Positions 33,266 through 43,296 are shown, counted from the first letter of the stretch. The stretch is DNA of 64,000 nt from Paraburkholderia sp. (GCF_004298475.1 NZ_SCRP01000034.1:62001-126000); one strand, 5' to 3'. Translations and numbers: made by a program. The notes: generated by a model from the letters alone, not told the origin.

Positions 33266-33760
33266 CTACGCCGCGCGCATCCAGACGTGTGGAATGCCGT
33301 CTTCGTCGTGAATCTCCGAGACCGGCTCGAAGCCGAACGCTCCGTAGAACTGCTGCAGATGAGCCTGGGCGTGCAGTCGCATCGGCACGCCGGGCCACTG
33401 CTGAGCGATATGGCGAATCGAGCGTTCGAGCAGCGCGTTACCGAGCTTGATCCCACGGTAGCCCGCCGTGGTCAGCACGCGGCCGATGCGCACGTCGGGG
33501 TCGCTCGAATCGGGCAGCAGCACGCGCAGATAGCCCGCCAGCACCGGGCGCTCGTCGGCCATATCCGTATCCCAGGCAAACAGGTGCCACGCCGCGGCGT
33601 CGAGGCCGTCGATGTCGCCGTAGACGCAGTTCTGCTCGACCACGAACACCTCCGAGCGGCACTTGAGCATTTCGTAGACCTCACGCGCGTCGAGTGCGTC
33701 GAAGGGTTTCCAGCACCAGTCGAGATGCGCAAGCGGCAATGCGGAGGACGGCGTATTCAT
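33266..33760 (-). CDS. elaA: ElaA-family GNAT acetyltransferase
   Basis: 164 aa from the ATG at 33760. Contains the ElaA marks: YEMLKCRSEVFVVEQNCVYG, acetyl-CoA loop region IGRVLTTAGYRGIKLGNALL and the late HAQAHLQQFYGAFGFEPVSE. Predicted to acetylate a small amine or protein; the substrate is not known. Convergent with the PCuAC gene. Confidence 0.93.
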   Translation of the reverse strand: MNTPSSALPLAHLDWCWKPFDALDAREVYEMLKCRSEVFVVEQNCVYGDIDGLDAAAWHLFAWDTDMADERPVLAGYLRVLLPDSSDPDVRIGRVLTTAGYRGIKLGNALLERSIRHIAQQWPGVPMRLHAQAHLQQFYGAFGFEPVSEIHDEDGIPHVWMRAA

Positions 33761-33868
33761 CGTTGATTTCCAGCAGGCGTCGGACGATCCGCAATTATGC
33801 CGCGCCTCGCATGTGCGCTTCAACGCCCCCCTCAATGCGACCTTCACCCCATCCTTCCATGCACCGCC

Positions 33869-34141
33869 TCACTTGCGGCGCTTCGGCTGCGCGTACTTGC
33901 GCCAGTACTGGAACGGCGCTTCGTGCAGATCGATGTCGAGATCGACGATGCGCGCCTGCATGCTTTCCTGCGCGTCGGCGACGGCCTTGTTGTAGACGGA
34001 CGGCGCGATCTCTTCGAGAAAAAAGCCAAGCAGCGCTTGCGCGGCGATATTGCCGATCGGCTCTTCCATGTTGGCGTCGAAGTAGCGCTGGATCGACGCA
34101 ATCGCATCGCGGCGCGCGTCTTCGGGGAGTTCAATGGACAT
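33869..34141 (-). CDS. DUF2164 family protein
   Basis: 90 aa from the ATG at 34141. The family pattern is visible: SIELPEDARRDAIASIQRYF, GNIAAQALLGFFLEEIAPSV, YNKAVADAQ and a C-terminal DLHEAPFQYWRKY. A cytosolic protein of unknown function, common in proteobacteria. It lies 117 bp downstream of tRNA-Cys on the same strand but is separated from it by a terminator (34221-34248). Confidence 0.85.
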   Translation of the reverse strand: MSIELPEDARRDAIASIQRYFDANMEEPIGNIAAQALLGFFLEEIAPSVYNKAVADAQESMQARIVDLDIDLHEAPFQYWRKYAQPKRRK

Positions 34142-34220
34142 CGTGAGCGACCGGGAACGGAACGATCCGGCTATTGTGCGTGACGGTCTGCGCCTGAAGC
34201 CAGTCCGGAGCCAGGCGGAA

Positions 34221-34248
34221 AAAGAAAAAGCCACCCGAAGGTGGCTTT
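34221..34248 (-). terminator. Terminator of the leftward tRNA unit
   Basis: On the minus strand AAAGCCACC pairs with GGTGGCTTT over a 4-nt loop, followed by a T-rich run. It lies 11 bp after the tRNA-Cys 3' end. Confidence 0.88.
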
Positions 34249-34258
34249 CCTTTACATC

Positions 34259-34332
34259 TGGAGGCGCGAGCCGGAGTCGAACCGGCCTACACGGCTTTGC
34301 AGGCCGCTGCATAACCGCTTTGCTATCGCGCC
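34259..34332 (-). tRNA. tRNA-Cys(GCA)
   Basis: 74 nt with encoded CCA. Acceptor GGCGCGA pairs with TCGCGCC, the anticodon loop is CTGCAAA (anticodon GCA), and the T-arm has GGTTCGACTCC. Last gene of the leftward tRNA-Gly, tRNA-Gly, tRNA-Cys unit. Confidence 0.96.
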
Positions 34333-34457
34333 AGAAGCGGACTGCCGGTTAGCGAGGCTTGCTGCGCCCGCAACAACCGGACAGATTTGCGTAGCGGCCC
34401 GACATACTGATCACGGCCCGCCAAGCAAAAGGGGAAGCGCTGCTTCCCCGGGGTACC

Positions 34458-34533
34458 TGGAGCGGGAGACGAGTCTCGAACTCGCGACCTCAACCTTGGC
34501 AAGGTTGCGCTCTACCAACTGAGCTACTCCCGC
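34458..34533 (-). tRNA. tRNA-Gly(GCC), copy 2 in transcription order
   Basis: 76 nt. Starts GCGGGAGTAGCTCAGTTGG, has an anticodon loop with GCC between CAACCTT and AAGGTTG, and ends in CTCCCGCTCCA. Identical to the copy at 34598-34673. Confidence 0.97.
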
Positions 34534-34597
34534 GTGGTGCTGCTTGATTCTGCTACTGGCGCGCTGCCTGTTACTGCAAAACACCGCACCTGAATTC

Positions 34598-34673
34598 TGG
34601 AGCGGGAGACGAGTCTCGAACTCGCGACCTCAACCTTGGCAAGGTTGCGCTCTACCAACTGAGCTACTCCCGC
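34598..34673 (-). tRNA. tRNA-Gly(GCC), copy 1 in transcription order
   Basis: Identical to 34458-34533, separated by 64 bp. Such doubling of the main glycine tRNA is usual in GC-rich proteobacteria. Confidence 0.97.
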
Positions 34674-34877
34674 ATTGCTTTTTACTGCTGCTTACTGCTT
34701 CACCGTCGATCTGCTGCCTATTCACTGCTTATCTTCGGCTATCTCCACCGCTTCTGCCGTTTGCCACAACGTCGTTCAGCGGAGAAGTGAGATTATGTAT
34801 AAGCCGCTGAAACGTGTCAACCCCCAATGGCGATCTTTTTTCGGACGTATGACACGGAACGAAGCGTGACGAAGCCC

Positions 34878-35468
34878 TCAATGCACTCCGCGCTCGCGGA
34901 TCTGCGGCCATGCGAGCTTCATGTAGTACAGCATCGACCAGATCGTGAGGAATGCCGCGACGTAGATGAGCCAGGTGCCCCACACGCGCGAATCGAACAG
35001 CGTCACGCCGCCGATCGTGAGCGGCGCGTAGAAGAGCAGCATCGGAATCGCCACCATCTGGCATGCCGTCTTGAACTTGCCGAGCGAATTCACGGCCACG
35101 CTCTTCGATGCGCCAATTTGCGCCATCCATTCGCGCAGCGCCGAAATCGCAATCTCGCGCCCGACGATCACGAGTGCGAACACCGTGTCGAGCCGCCCGA
35201 GGTGCACGAGAATCAGGAGCGCCGCCGTCACCATCAGCTTGTCCGCGACCGGATCGAGGAACGCGCCGAATGACGACGTCTGGTGCCACTTGCGGGCGAG
35301 ATAGCCGTCGAACCAGTCGGTGAGCGCCGCCAGCACGAAGATCAGCATGGCGGCCACGTTCTGCTGCATCGGGGCGAGCGCCGTCTGGGGCAGATAGAAC
35401 ACGCCGACCACGAGCGGGATCAGCACGATCCGCAGCCACGTCAGAAGAATCGGAATATTGAACGGCAT
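34878..35468 (-). CDS. pgsA: CDP-diacylglycerol--glycerol-3-phosphate 3-phosphatidyltransferase
   Basis: 196 aa from the ATG at 35468. The CDP-alcohol transferase motif DWFDGYLARKW...GAFLDPVADK is at residues ~50-75, and four to six membrane helices are predicted. Makes phosphatidylglycerol phosphate, the first step to PG and cardiolipin, in the inner membrane. It lies 97 bp after uvrC on the same strand, a conserved uvrC-pgsA-tRNA order in proteobacteria. Confidence 0.96.
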   Translation of the reverse strand: MPFNIPILLTWLRIVLIPLVVGVFYLPQTALAPMQQNVAAMLIFVLAALTDWFDGYLARKWHQTSSFGAFLDPVADKLMVTAALLILVHLGRLDTVFALVIVGREIAISALREWMAQIGASKSVAVNSLGKFKTACQMVAIPMLLFYAPLTIGGVTLFDSRVWGTWLIYVAAFLTIWSMLYYMKLAWPQIRERGVH

Positions 35469-35565
35469 TGGCGGGCGCTGTCTGTCGAGGGAGTTGCAAT
35501 TGTGCCGTGTCGCAGCACCTGCCACAAGCGACCGTGAGGACGCGCGAAAAGCGCGCGTCCCGGCC

Positions 35566-37854
35566 TCAGTGAAGCTGCTGGTAGATCTGCTCGGCAAGCG
35601 CGCGCGAAATACCCTCGACGCTCGCCAGATCCTCGACGCTCGCCGCCATCACGCCGCGCAGCCCGCCAAAGCGGGCGAGCAGGCGCTGGCGGCGCTTCGC
35701 GCCCACGCCTTCGAGCTCCTCGAGGCGCGACGTCTGACGCGTCTTGCCGCGCTTCGCGCGCATGCCGGTGATGGCGAAACGGTGCGCTTCGTCGCGGATC
35801 TGCGCGACGAGCATCAGCGCCGCGCTCTCCTTGCCGAGTTCGAGCGGAGCGCGGCCGTCGGCGAACACGAGCGTTTCCAGGCCGACCTTGCGGCCCTCGC
35901 CCTTCGCGACGCCCACCAGCATCGCCGGATCGAGGCCCAGTTCGGTGAACACCTGACGCGCGACTTCCACCTGCCCCTTGCCGCCGTCGATCAGCACGAT
36001 ATTCGGCAGCGTGGCGCCCGCCGCGGCGGGCTCCGCGCGCCCCGCGCCCGTCGTGGGATTGGCAGGATCGGTGGAATCAGCGCCCGGCAGCGACTGCGCC
36101 TCGCCGCCCAAGTTGCTCTCGTTGCTCGCTGCCTGCGCAACCATCTTTTCGTAGCGGCGCGTGAGAACCTGGCGCATCGCCGCGTAATCGTCTCCCGGCG
36201 TGATGTCCGTGATGTTGTAGCGGCGGTACTCGCTCGACTGCATCTTGTGATGGTGATAGACCACGCACGATGCCTGCGTCGCCTCGCCCATCGTGTGGCT
36301 GATGTCGAAGCATTCGATGCGCAGATGCGCGAGATCGTCGAGTTCCAGCCCGAGCAGTTGCGCAAGCGTGCGCGTGCGCGCCTGCTGCGAGCCCTGTTCG
36401 GAGAGCAGCCGCGCGAGCGCGAGCCGCGCGTTCTGCTCGGCCATGGCGAGCCACGCCCGCTTCTGTCCCTGCGGCTGGCGCAGCAGCGCAATCTTGTGAC
36501 CGGCCTGCCCGGCGAGCACGTCGATCAGTTCGCGGTTCGCCGGAGGATGGCTGACCACGAGCACCGGCGGCACGCGATGGCCGAAGTAATGCTGCGCGAT
36601 AAAGGCATCGAGCACTTCCGATTCGATGCCGGTCTCGCCCTTCCTGCGGCCACCCGTGGATGGTGCGGCGTCGGCATCTTCTTCGCCTTCGTTGCCGCCC
36701 GTGCTGTCAACCTCAGCCGTGGCAGCATCGGCTCCAGCCGGTTCCGGCTCCGGCGGCAGATCCGCCGCAATCGCGAGCGGATCGGCATCGGCGCGGGCGG
36801 CGGCGGCATCGTCGGCTTCGGCATCTTGCGCATCGCTGCCCGTTTCCGCTGCGGCCGACAAGCCCGCTGCCGCTTCGAGCGCCCGGCGCGCGAGCGACGG
36901 CAACGCGGTCAACGCCGAAGCGGCCAGCACCGCTTCGCTGTCGACCTCCTCGGCCATCCCGCCCTCCTCGTCCGTCAACGCCCGTTCGACGTGCGCGGGG
37001 AAATACGCCTTGTCGCCGAGATGCCGCCCGCCGCGCACCATCGCGAGATTCACGCAGACGCGCCCGCCGAGCGCCACGACCGCCAGGATATCGACGTCGC
37101 TCTCGCTGCCGGTCTCGATCGCCTGCTGATGCAGCACCGTCGCAAGCGAGCTCATCTGGTTGCGTACGGCCGCCGCCTGCTCGAACTTGAGTTCGGCCGC
37201 GAACGCGTGCATTTTCGTTTCGAGTTCCTTCATCACCTCGGTCTGCCGCCCGAGCAGGAAGCGCGAAGCATTGCTCACGTCGCGCGCGTAATCCTCCTCG
37301 CTGATCGCGCCGACGCACGGCGCCGTGCAGCGCGCGATCTGATGCAGCAGGCACGGCCGCGTGCGGTTGTTGAACACCGAATCCTCGCAGGTGCGCAACT
37401 GAAACACGCGCTGCAGGATCTGGATGCTCTCGCGCACCGCCGAAGCGCTCGGAAAGGGCCCGAAGTACTGGTTGTTGCGGTCGACGGCGCCACGGTAATA
37501 CGCCATGCGCGGGAATTTGTGGCCCGTGAGCTTGAGGAACGGATACGACTTGTCGTCGCGAAACAGGATGTTGTAGCGCGGCGCAAGCGCCTTGATGAGG
37601 TTGTTTTCGAGCAGCAGCGCTTCGGCCTCGGAGCGCGTGACCGTGGTCTCGATCCGCACGATGCGCGTCACCATCATCGCAATGCGCGGCGAAAGCTGGG
37701 TCCGCGTGAAATAGCTCGACACGCGCCTTTTCAGGTCGCGCGCCTTGCCGACGTAGAGCACCGCGCCTTGCGCGTCGTAGTAGCGATAAACGCCGGGCAG
37801 ATGCGGAAGCTGTGCCAGCGTCGGCTTCGGGTCGAAAACGTCGGAATCTGTCAT
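35566..37854 (-). CDS. uvrC: Excinuclease ABC subunit C
   Basis: 762 aa. An N-terminal GIY-YIG nuclease ([20 protein letters not shown]), a Cys-containing region ([13 protein letters not shown]), a UVR motif (~residue 205-240), an RNase H-like 5' nuclease domain ([25 protein letters not shown]) and a C-terminal (HhH)2 ([20 protein letters not shown]). It makes both incisions in nucleotide-excision repair. An acidic Ala/Asp/Glu-rich insertion at about residues 295-410 makes it ~150 aa longer than E. coli UvrC; a similar insertion is usual in Burkholderia relatives. Confidence 0.96.
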   Translation of the reverse strand: MTDSDVFDPKPTLAQLPHLPGVYRYYDAQGAVLYVGKARDLKRRVSSYFTRTQLSPRIAMMVTRIVRIETTVTRSEAEALLLENNLIKALAPRYNILFRDDKSYPFLKLTGHKFPRMAYYRGAVDRNNQYFGPFPSASAVRESIQILQRVFQLRTCEDSVFNNRTRPCLLHQIARCTAPCVGAISEEDYARDVSNASRFLLGRQTEVMKELETKMHAFAAELKFEQAAAVRNQMSSLATVLHQQAIETGSESDVDILAVVALGGRVCVNLAMVRGGRHLGDKAYFPAHVERALTDEEGGMAEEVDSEAVLAASALTALPSLARRALEAAAGLSAAAETGSDAQDAEADDAAAARADADPLAIAADLPPEPEPAGADAATAEVDSTGGNEGEEDADAAPSTGGRRKGETGIESEVLDAFIAQHYFGHRVPPVLVVSHPPANRELIDVLAGQAGHKIALLRQPQGQKRAWLAMAEQNARLALARLLSEQGSQQARTRTLAQLLGLELDDLAHLRIECFDISHTMGEATQASCVVYHHHKMQSSEYRRYNITDITPGDDYAAMRQVLTRRYEKMVAQAASNESNLGGEAQSLPGADSTDPANPTTGAGRAEPAAAGATLPNIVLIDGGKGQVEVARQVFTELGLDPAMLVGVAKGEGRKVGLETLVFADGRAPLELGKESAALMLVAQIRDEAHRFAITGMRAKRGKTRQTSRLEELEGVGAKRRQRLLARFGGLRGVMAASVEDLASVEGISRALAEQIYQQLH

Positions 37855-38049
37855 GCAGTATCGGGAGTCTCGGGGACAGGCCGCGTCGTCCGTCGCGACG
37901 CGCTCAGGCCCGTTCGTGCAGCTAACGGGTGTGTCCCACGGTGTCTTAGAATTGTCAGTTTAGATCATTCCGTGCCGGGCCGAACCGGCCGCCACGGACA
38001 GCGCGCACGCGCGCCACCCTTCGACTCGACACCACCCGCGCCCCACGCC

Positions 38050-39246
38050 ATGACCGACGCGCCCCAGAACGCCCCATCCGCCCCATCCGCCGCTCCCTCG
38101 GATATCGCCTGCGACATCTTCTGCTCCGTGATCGACAATTTCGGCGATATTGGCGTGTGCTGGCGGCTCGCACGCCAGCTCGCGCACGAACACGGCTGGC
38201 AGGTCCGCGTGTTCGTCGACGATCTGCATGCGTTCGCGAAGCTCTGCCCGGCGCTCGACATCGCACGCGCGACGCAGACCGTCGAGGGCGTCGTCGTCGA
38301 GCACTGGCACGAGCGCGCGCACGCAGGCGACACGCTGCAGATCGCCGATGTCGTGATCGAGGCGTTCGCGTGCGAACTGCCGCCCGTCTACGTGATGGCG
38401 ATGGCGCGACGCGAGCAGCGCCCGGTGTGGCTCAATCTGGAGTACCTGAGCGCCGAGGACTGGGTGGCCGATTTCCATCTGCGGCCCTCGCCGCATCCGC
38501 GCTATCCGCTCGTCAAGCACTTCTTCTTTCCGGGCCTGCAACCCGGCACGGGCGGCGTGCTCAAGGAGCGCGACCTGGATGCCGCGCGCGCATCCTTCGA
38601 GCGATCGGCGAAAGCGCGCGCCGCGTGGTGGAAACGCGTGACCGGCGGCAAGCCGCCCGCGCAAGACGCAACCGTCATCTCGCTCTTCGCCTACGAAAAC
38701 GCGGCGCTGGACAGCCTGCTCGCACAGTGGCGCGACAGTGTGACGCAGATCGTGCTGCTCGTGCCGCAAGGCCGGATCTCGGGCGCGGTCGCACGCTTTT
38801 TCGGTCTTCCCGCGTTCGACGCCGGCGCACACGCCACGCTTGGCGCATTGCATGCGCACGGCCTCGCGTTCACGGAGCAGCGTGGCTACGACCCGCTACT
38901 GTGGGCGAGCGACCTCAACTTCGTGCGCGGCGAGGATTCGTTCGTGCGCGCGCAGTGGGCCGCGAGGCCGTTCGTCTGGCACATCTACCCGCAGGCCGAC
39001 GACGCCCATCTGCCGAAGCTCGATGCCGCCCTCGATCATTACGCCCAACCGCTGAGCGCCGCGGCACGCGCTGCGCTCGAACGCTTGTGGCACGTGTGGA
39101 ATGGCCGAGGCACGCCCGACTGGGCGGACTTCGCGCCGCATCTGCCGGAATTCACGGCCCGCGCGGCGTCGTGGGCGGGCGAACTCGCACGCGCGGGCGA
39201 CCTCGCCGGAAATCTCGCCGAATTCGCAAAAACTCAGTTAAAATAA
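38050..39246 (+). CDS. earP: EF-P arginine rhamnosyltransferase
   Basis: 398 aa. A GT-B inverting glycosyltransferase (GT104) that uses dTDP-L-rhamnose to modify Arg32 of EF-P. Recognisable segments are DIFCSVIDNFGDIGVCWRLA with the catalytic Asp region, LPPVYVMAMA, WLNLEYLSAEDWV and the nucleotide-binding LNFVRGEDSFVRAQWA. An Ala/Pro-rich start (residues 1-18) precedes the fold. It is 257 bp ahead of efp, its only known target, and the gene pair is diagnostic of the rhamnosylation branch. Confidence 0.95.
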   Translation: MTDAPQNAPSAPSAAPSDIACDIFCSVIDNFGDIGVCWRLARQLAHEHGWQVRVFVDDLHAFAKLCPALDIARATQTVEGVVVEHWHERAHAGDTLQIADVVIEAFACELPPVYVMAMARREQRPVWLNLEYLSAEDWVADFHLRPSPHPRYPLVKHFFFPGLQPGTGGVLKERDLDAARASFERSAKARAAWWKRVTGGKPPAQDATVISLFAYENAALDSLLAQWRDSVTQIVLLVPQGRISGAVARFFGLPAFDAGAHATLGALHAHGLAFTEQRGYDPLLWASDLNFVRGEDSFVRAQWAARPFVWHIYPQADDAHLPKLDAALDHYAQPLSAAARAALERLWHVWNGRGTPDWADFAPHLPEFTARAASWAGELARAGDLAGNLAEFAKTQLK

Positions 39247-39270
39247 GCGGTTATCCGACGGCAGCCGTCT

Positions 39271-39298
39271 CAAGCGACGCACAGCAAGCGACGCACAG
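39271..39298 (+). repeat. Tandem repeat, 2 x 14 bp, in the efp leader
   Basis: Two exact units (CAAGCGACGCACAG) followed by degenerate CAAGCGA-type units to ~39330, between earP and efp. Confidence 0.75.
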
Positions 39299-39503
39299 CA
39301 AGCGATACGCCGCAAGCGACCGCAAGCGCTTCACGGTAGTGATTCACTGCGACGGCCCGACAAGATAGCGAGAACCCGGTTCGGGGCCCGGCAGCAGAAG
39401 TAACATGCATCGCGCCCTGATTCGGGATTGCGCCATCCGAACCCGCTTGCGACGTTTGCCGTCGAGCACACTCGAAGCTATTTAATCTGGACAGGACTGT
39501 TTT

Positions 39504-40061
39504 ATGAAGACCGCACAGGAACTCCGCGTCGGCAACGTCGTGATGATTGGTAACGACGCCATGGTCGTGCAAAAGGCCGAATACAACAAATCGGGCCGCA
39601 ACTCCGCCGTCGTGAAGATGAAGTTCAAGAATCTGCTGACCGGCGCCGGTATGGAAACCGTGTACAAGGCGGACGACAAGTTCGAAGTCGTCGTGCTGGA
39701 CCGCAAGGAAGTGACGTACTCGTACTTCGCCGACCCGATGTACGTGTTCATGGACACCGACTACAACCAGTTCGAAGTCGAAGGCGAGATGATGGGCGAC
39801 GCCCTGAACTACCTCCAGGACGGCATGGGCTGCGAAGTCGTGTTCTACAACGAGAAGGCCATCTCGGTCGAACTGCCGACCACGCTGGTTCGCGAGATCA
39901 TCTACACGGAACCGGCTGTCAAGGGCGATACGTCGTCGGGCAAGGTCATGAAGCAGGCCAAGCTGAACACCGGCTTCGAGCTGCAAGTGCCGCTCTTCTG
40001 CAATATCGGCGACAAGATCGAAATCGATACGCGCACGAACGAATACCGCAGCCGCGCCTGA
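39504..40061 (+). CDS. efp: Translation elongation factor P (Arg32 type)
   Basis: 185 aa, three-domain EF-P. It rescues ribosomes stalled at polyproline stretches. The loop that reaches the peptidyl-transferase centre is KSGRNSAVV with Arg at position 32, the residue glycosylated by EarP, in place of the Lys34 seen in EpmA-type EF-P. The rest follows the family ([35 protein letters not shown]). Monocistronic, with a terminator after it. Confidence 0.97.
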   Translation: MKTAQELRVGNVVMIGNDAMVVQKAEYNKSGRNSAVVKMKFKNLLTGAGMETVYKADDKFEVVVLDRKEVTYSYFADPMYVFMDTDYNQFEVEGEMMGDALNYLQDGMGCEVVFYNEKAISVELPTTLVREIIYTEPAVKGDTSSGKVMKQAKLNTGFELQVPLFCNIGDKIEIDTRTNEYRSRA

Positions 40062-40108
40062 GCGTGCCGCACGCCTGCTGCGCCGATGCGCGACGGGTGG
40101 ATTCGGAG

Positions 40109-40135
40109 AAAAAGCGTCCCCCGGGGCGCTTTTTC
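40109..40135 (+). terminator. Terminator of efp
   Basis: AAAAAGCG(T)CCC pairs with GGG(G)CGCTTTTT around a 2-nt loop, followed by more T. Confidence 0.9.
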
Positions 40136-40492
40136 TTTTTTTCGCGAGCGTGTATGTTTGTCGGTGGCACAGGAAATCCTTACCTGATTTTTCCGCGCGC
40201 AATTATTGCGTGGCCCAATCCGCGCGAGGCGCGGCCCGCGGCACGGTTTCTGCTGCTCCGTGAGAAAGCATCGCAACCGGGTTGTCCCAGCAAGCCACTG
40301 CGCCTGCCGCCGGCCAGCGCATCGGCGCGCGGCAGGCACGCCGCCGCCATACTTGAGGACCAGATCTGAATTGACTGCTCCGTCTCTGCCCGCTGAATCC
40401 AGTCGTACCGCTTCGCGCTCAGCGCGGCGCGGCGCATCCGGACTGCGCCACGCGATCAAGCACCTCCAATCCTCCGTCACGCCGCACTCGCC

Positions 40493-41875
40493 ATGCCACA
40501 CGCACTGATTGTCGAAGACGATCCCAACAGCCTGTCCGGCCTGTCCGCGATACTGGCCGCCGACGGCTTTTCAGTCGATACCGCCGCCACGCTCGCCGAT
40601 GCGCGCGCTGCGCTGACGCGCGTCATCCCCGATGTCGTGCTCGTCGACCTGAACCTGCCGGACGGCCGCGGACTCGATCTGCTGCAGCACCTGCCCACCC
40701 AGCCGCCCGGCGGCGCGCTGCCGGTAATCGTCATGACCGGCAACGCCACCATCGAAAGCGCGATCGAGGGCCTGCGCCACGGCATCTGGGACTATCTGCT
40801 CAAGCCGGTCAACATCCCGCGCCTGCGCAGCCTGCTCGCACGCATCCCGCGCCCGTACGAACTCACCGAAGAGGTCCGCACGCTACGCACCGCGCTGCGC
40901 CAGATGGGCCGCTTCGGCCCGATGCTCGGCCGCAGCAGCGCGATCCAGCACGTCTACGACTCGATCGAACGGCTTGCACCCACGGAATCCGCGATGCTGA
41001 TCCATGGCGAAGCCGGCACCGGCAAGGAAATGGCCGCACGTACGCTGCATCAACTGAGCCGGCGCCGCAAGGGGCCGTTCATCGTGCACGACGCGCGTGC
41101 AGCTAGTGCCGACGCCGCGAGCGGCCGCCCGCTCGCGAGCCTGCTGTTCGGCCACGAGCGCGGCGCGTTCGGCGGCGCGGACCAGCGCGAGCCGGGCCTC
41201 GTCGATCAGGCTTGCGGCGGCACGCTCTTCATCGACGAAATCACGGACCTGCCGCGCAGCGAGCAGGAAGCGCTGCTGCGCGCACTCGATTCGCAGACCT
41301 TCATCCGAGTAGGCGGCAGCAGCGAAGTCGGCACGGACTTCCGGCTCATTGCGGCGACGCGCGCCGTTCCGCGCGAAGCCGTCGCGCGCGGTGTGCTCGA
41401 CGAGGAACTTTGGCTGCGCCTCGACTCGGCGGCGCTCACGCTGCCGCCGCTGCGCGAACGCGGCGACGACGCCGCGCTGCTCGCCGCGGCATGGATCGAC
41501 GAACTCAACCAGGAAGCGCATGCGCACGGCAACGGCAGCGCGCGGCTCATCGCGCCTTCGTTCGTTCGCGAATGCCTCGCCTACGACTGGCCCGGCAACG
41601 TGCGCGAATTGCATGAGCGCGTGCGGCAAGCGTACGAAGCGTCGGGCGAGGTGCTGGAAACACTGCAGGCGGAGGAAGGCAGCGGCGGGAATGCGCATGA
41701 CATGCGCACGGGCCGCGTGCAGGTCACGGTAGGCACACCGCTTGCCGACGTCGAAGAAATGCTGATTCGCGCGACGCTCGACGCCGTGGGCGGCACGCGC
41801 CATCGCGCAGCATCGCTGCTTGGGATCAGTCCGAAAACGCTTTACAACAAGCTGCAGCGGATGCGGCTGAACTGA
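40493..41875 (+). CDS. NtrC-like response regulator with an altered sigma-54 loop
   Basis: 460 aa. Receiver domain (residues 1-115: VEDD, phospho-acceptor Asp in DVVLVDLNLPDG, Lys in YLLKPVN), AAA+ domain (~140-370: Walker A GEAGTGKE, Walker B GGTLFIDEI, Arg finger region DFRLIAATRAV) and a Fis-type HTH (RHRAASLLGISPKTLYNKL). The sigma-54 contact loop reads GAFGGA instead of GAFTGA, so normal activation of sigma-54 is doubtful. No histidine kinase gene is adjacent. The 431-bp gap before it (40062-40492) holds only the efp terminator and, presumably, its promoter. Confidence 0.9.
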   Translation: MPHALIVEDDPNSLSGLSAILAADGFSVDTAATLADARAALTRVIPDVVLVDLNLPDGRGLDLLQHLPTQPPGGALPVIVMTGNATIESAIEGLRHGIWDYLLKPVNIPRLRSLLARIPRPYELTEEVRTLRTALRQMGRFGPMLGRSSAIQHVYDSIERLAPTESAMLIHGEAGTGKEMAARTLHQLSRRRKGPFIVHDARAASADAASGRPLASLLFGHERGAFGGADQREPGLVDQACGGTLFIDEITDLPRSEQEALLRALDSQTFIRVGGSSEVGTDFRLIAATRAVPREAVARGVLDEELWLRLDSAALTLPPLRERGDDAALLAAAWIDELNQEAHAHGNGSARLIAPSFVRECLAYDWPGNVRELHERVRQAYEASGEVLETLQAEEGSGGNAHDMRTGRVQVTVGTPLADVEEMLIRATLDAVGGTRHRAASLLGISPKTLYNKLQRMRLN

Positions 41876-41926
41876 GCGCAACGCACCGTGGTACCGTCGC
41901 GCTTCGAACCAGGCGCGGAGCCCGTT

Positions 41927-42169
41927 ATGCCCTTTCCTCTCGACGAACGTAAAGCGCTGCTCGACGTGAAGGGCGTCGGCCCGACAGTGATTGCCAGGCT
42001 AGAGCAAATGGGTTTCGAATCGCTGGCGCATTTGAGCCGGGCCAGTGCACTGGATATCGTCGCCAGGGCATCGGCAATGCTCGGAGCCGCCTGCTGGAAG
42101 AACAGCCCGCAAGCACGCGCGGCGATTCAGGGGGCCATTACGCTCGCCCAATCCCGCCATCCCAGGTAA
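41927..42169 (+). CDS. Small helix-hairpin-helix protein (Cdd1-like)
   Basis: 80 aa from the ATG at 41927. It has an HhH motif LLDVKGVGPTVIARLEQMGF and a C-terminal CWKNSPQARAAIQGAI, matching the 'pathogenicity locus' (Cdd1) small family. Probably binds DNA without sequence specificity. It lies 51 bp after the response regulator gene and may be co-transcribed, but no functional link is known. The name of the family is misleading; there is no sign of virulence function here. Confidence 0.8.
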   Translation: MPFPLDERKALLDVKGVGPTVIARLEQMGFESLAHLSRASALDIVARASAMLGAACWKNSPQARAAIQGAITLAQSRHPR

Positions 42170-42217
42170 AAGGAGAACGGCCAATCTCTTCACCTGGGAG
42201 GAATGTCCCGCGTCACC

Positions 42218-43258
42218 TCACGGCATCACGCTGCGCAGCAGCGCCTGCGCGGCGAGATAGCCCGGATCCGCCACGAGCTTGTCCCAGCGCAGCGCCTTGC
42301 CGCGTCCGTGCAGGCGGCGAATGCGCTTTGCCGACTCGCGCGCGGCTTGCGTCGGCGCCGCGACACGCAGCGCGTCCAGCACTTTCTCGGCCTCGTCCGG
42401 CTGGTTGCAGATCAGGACCATGTCGCAGCCCGCTTCGAGCGCAGCACGCGCACCTTCGGTCAGCGTGCCGCCCTGACGCGCGGCTTCCATCGAAAGATCG
42501 TCGCTGAAGATCGCGCCCGTGAATCGCAGCCGGCCGCGCAGAATTTCCTGCACCCAGATGCGCGAAAAACCCGCGGGCTTCGTATCGACCTTCGGATAGA
42601 TCACGTGTCCAGGCATGGCCGCCGCGAGCGAGAGGCCGAGCCAGTCGTACGGCATGGCATCCTCGCCGAGAATCGCTTCGAGCGGCCGTTCGTCGACCGG
42701 CACCGCCACGTGCGAGTCCGCGTGCGCCCAGCCATGCCCCGGGAAATGCTTGCCGCAGTTCGCCATGCCCGCGAGCGCAAGACCGTGGTTCAGGCTCTTC
42801 GCGAGCAGCGTGACCACGCGCGGGTCGCGATGGAACGCGCGGTCGCCGATCACCGACGACTGGCCGTAGCCGAGATCGAGCACGGGCGTGAATGACAGGT
42901 CGATGCCGCACGCACGCAACTCGCTCGCGAGGATGTAGCCGATGGCCGTCGCAAGCTTCGTCGCCAGCAGCACGTCCTTGTCCCACAGCTCGCCCAGACG
43001 CCCCATCGCGGGCAGCACCGTGAAACCATCGGTGCGAAAGCGCTGCACGCGGCCGCCTTCGTGATCGACGGCGATCAGCAGATCGTCGCGCACGGCGCGG
43101 ATCGCGTCGGTCAGCGCGACGAGCTGCGCGCGGTTCTCGTAGTGGCGCGCGAACAGGATCACGCCGCCCGTCATCGGGTGCGCAAGGCGGCGCACGTCAT
43201 CGTCGGTCAGCGTCTGGCCAACCACGTCGAGCATCACCTGCCCGGGAATTGTCTTCAT
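42218..43258 (-). CDS. nagZ: Beta-N-acetylhexosaminidase (peptidoglycan recycling)
   Basis: 346 aa from the ATG at 43258; an alternative ATG at 43297 overlaps the acpS stop. GH3 family: DHEGGRVQRFR, KHFPGHGWAHADSHV (the flexible His/Asp loop used for catalysis) and FSDDLSMEAA. It removes GlcNAc from anhydromuropeptides in the cytoplasm. It ends the pdxJ-acpS-nagZ run, a common beta-proteobacterial order. Confidence 0.96.
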   Translation of the reverse strand: MKTIPGQVMLDVVGQTLTDDDVRRLAHPMTGGVILFARHYENRAQLVALTDAIRAVRDDLLIAVDHEGGRVQRFRTDGFTVLPAMGRLGELWDKDVLLATKLATAIGYILASELRACGIDLSFTPVLDLGYGQSSVIGDRAFHRDPRVVTLLAKSLNHGLALAGMANCGKHFPGHGWAHADSHVAVPVDERPLEAILGEDAMPYDWLGLSLAAAMPGHVIYPKVDTKPAGFSRIWVQEILRGRLRFTGAIFSDDLSMEAARQGGTLTEGARAALEAGCDMVLICNQPDEAEKVLDALRVAAPTQAARESAKRIRRLHGRGKALRWDKLVADPGYLAAQALLRSVMP

Positions 43259-43296
43259 CGATTTGTCTTGTGTGGTGGGCGCTGCACGGTGGGCCA

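Noticed and set aside
35458..37950. Long rightward open frame opposite uvrC, joined to earP
   Set aside because: The first ~860 codons are the antisense of uvrC. Only the part from 38050 has the EarP fold and a sensible start.
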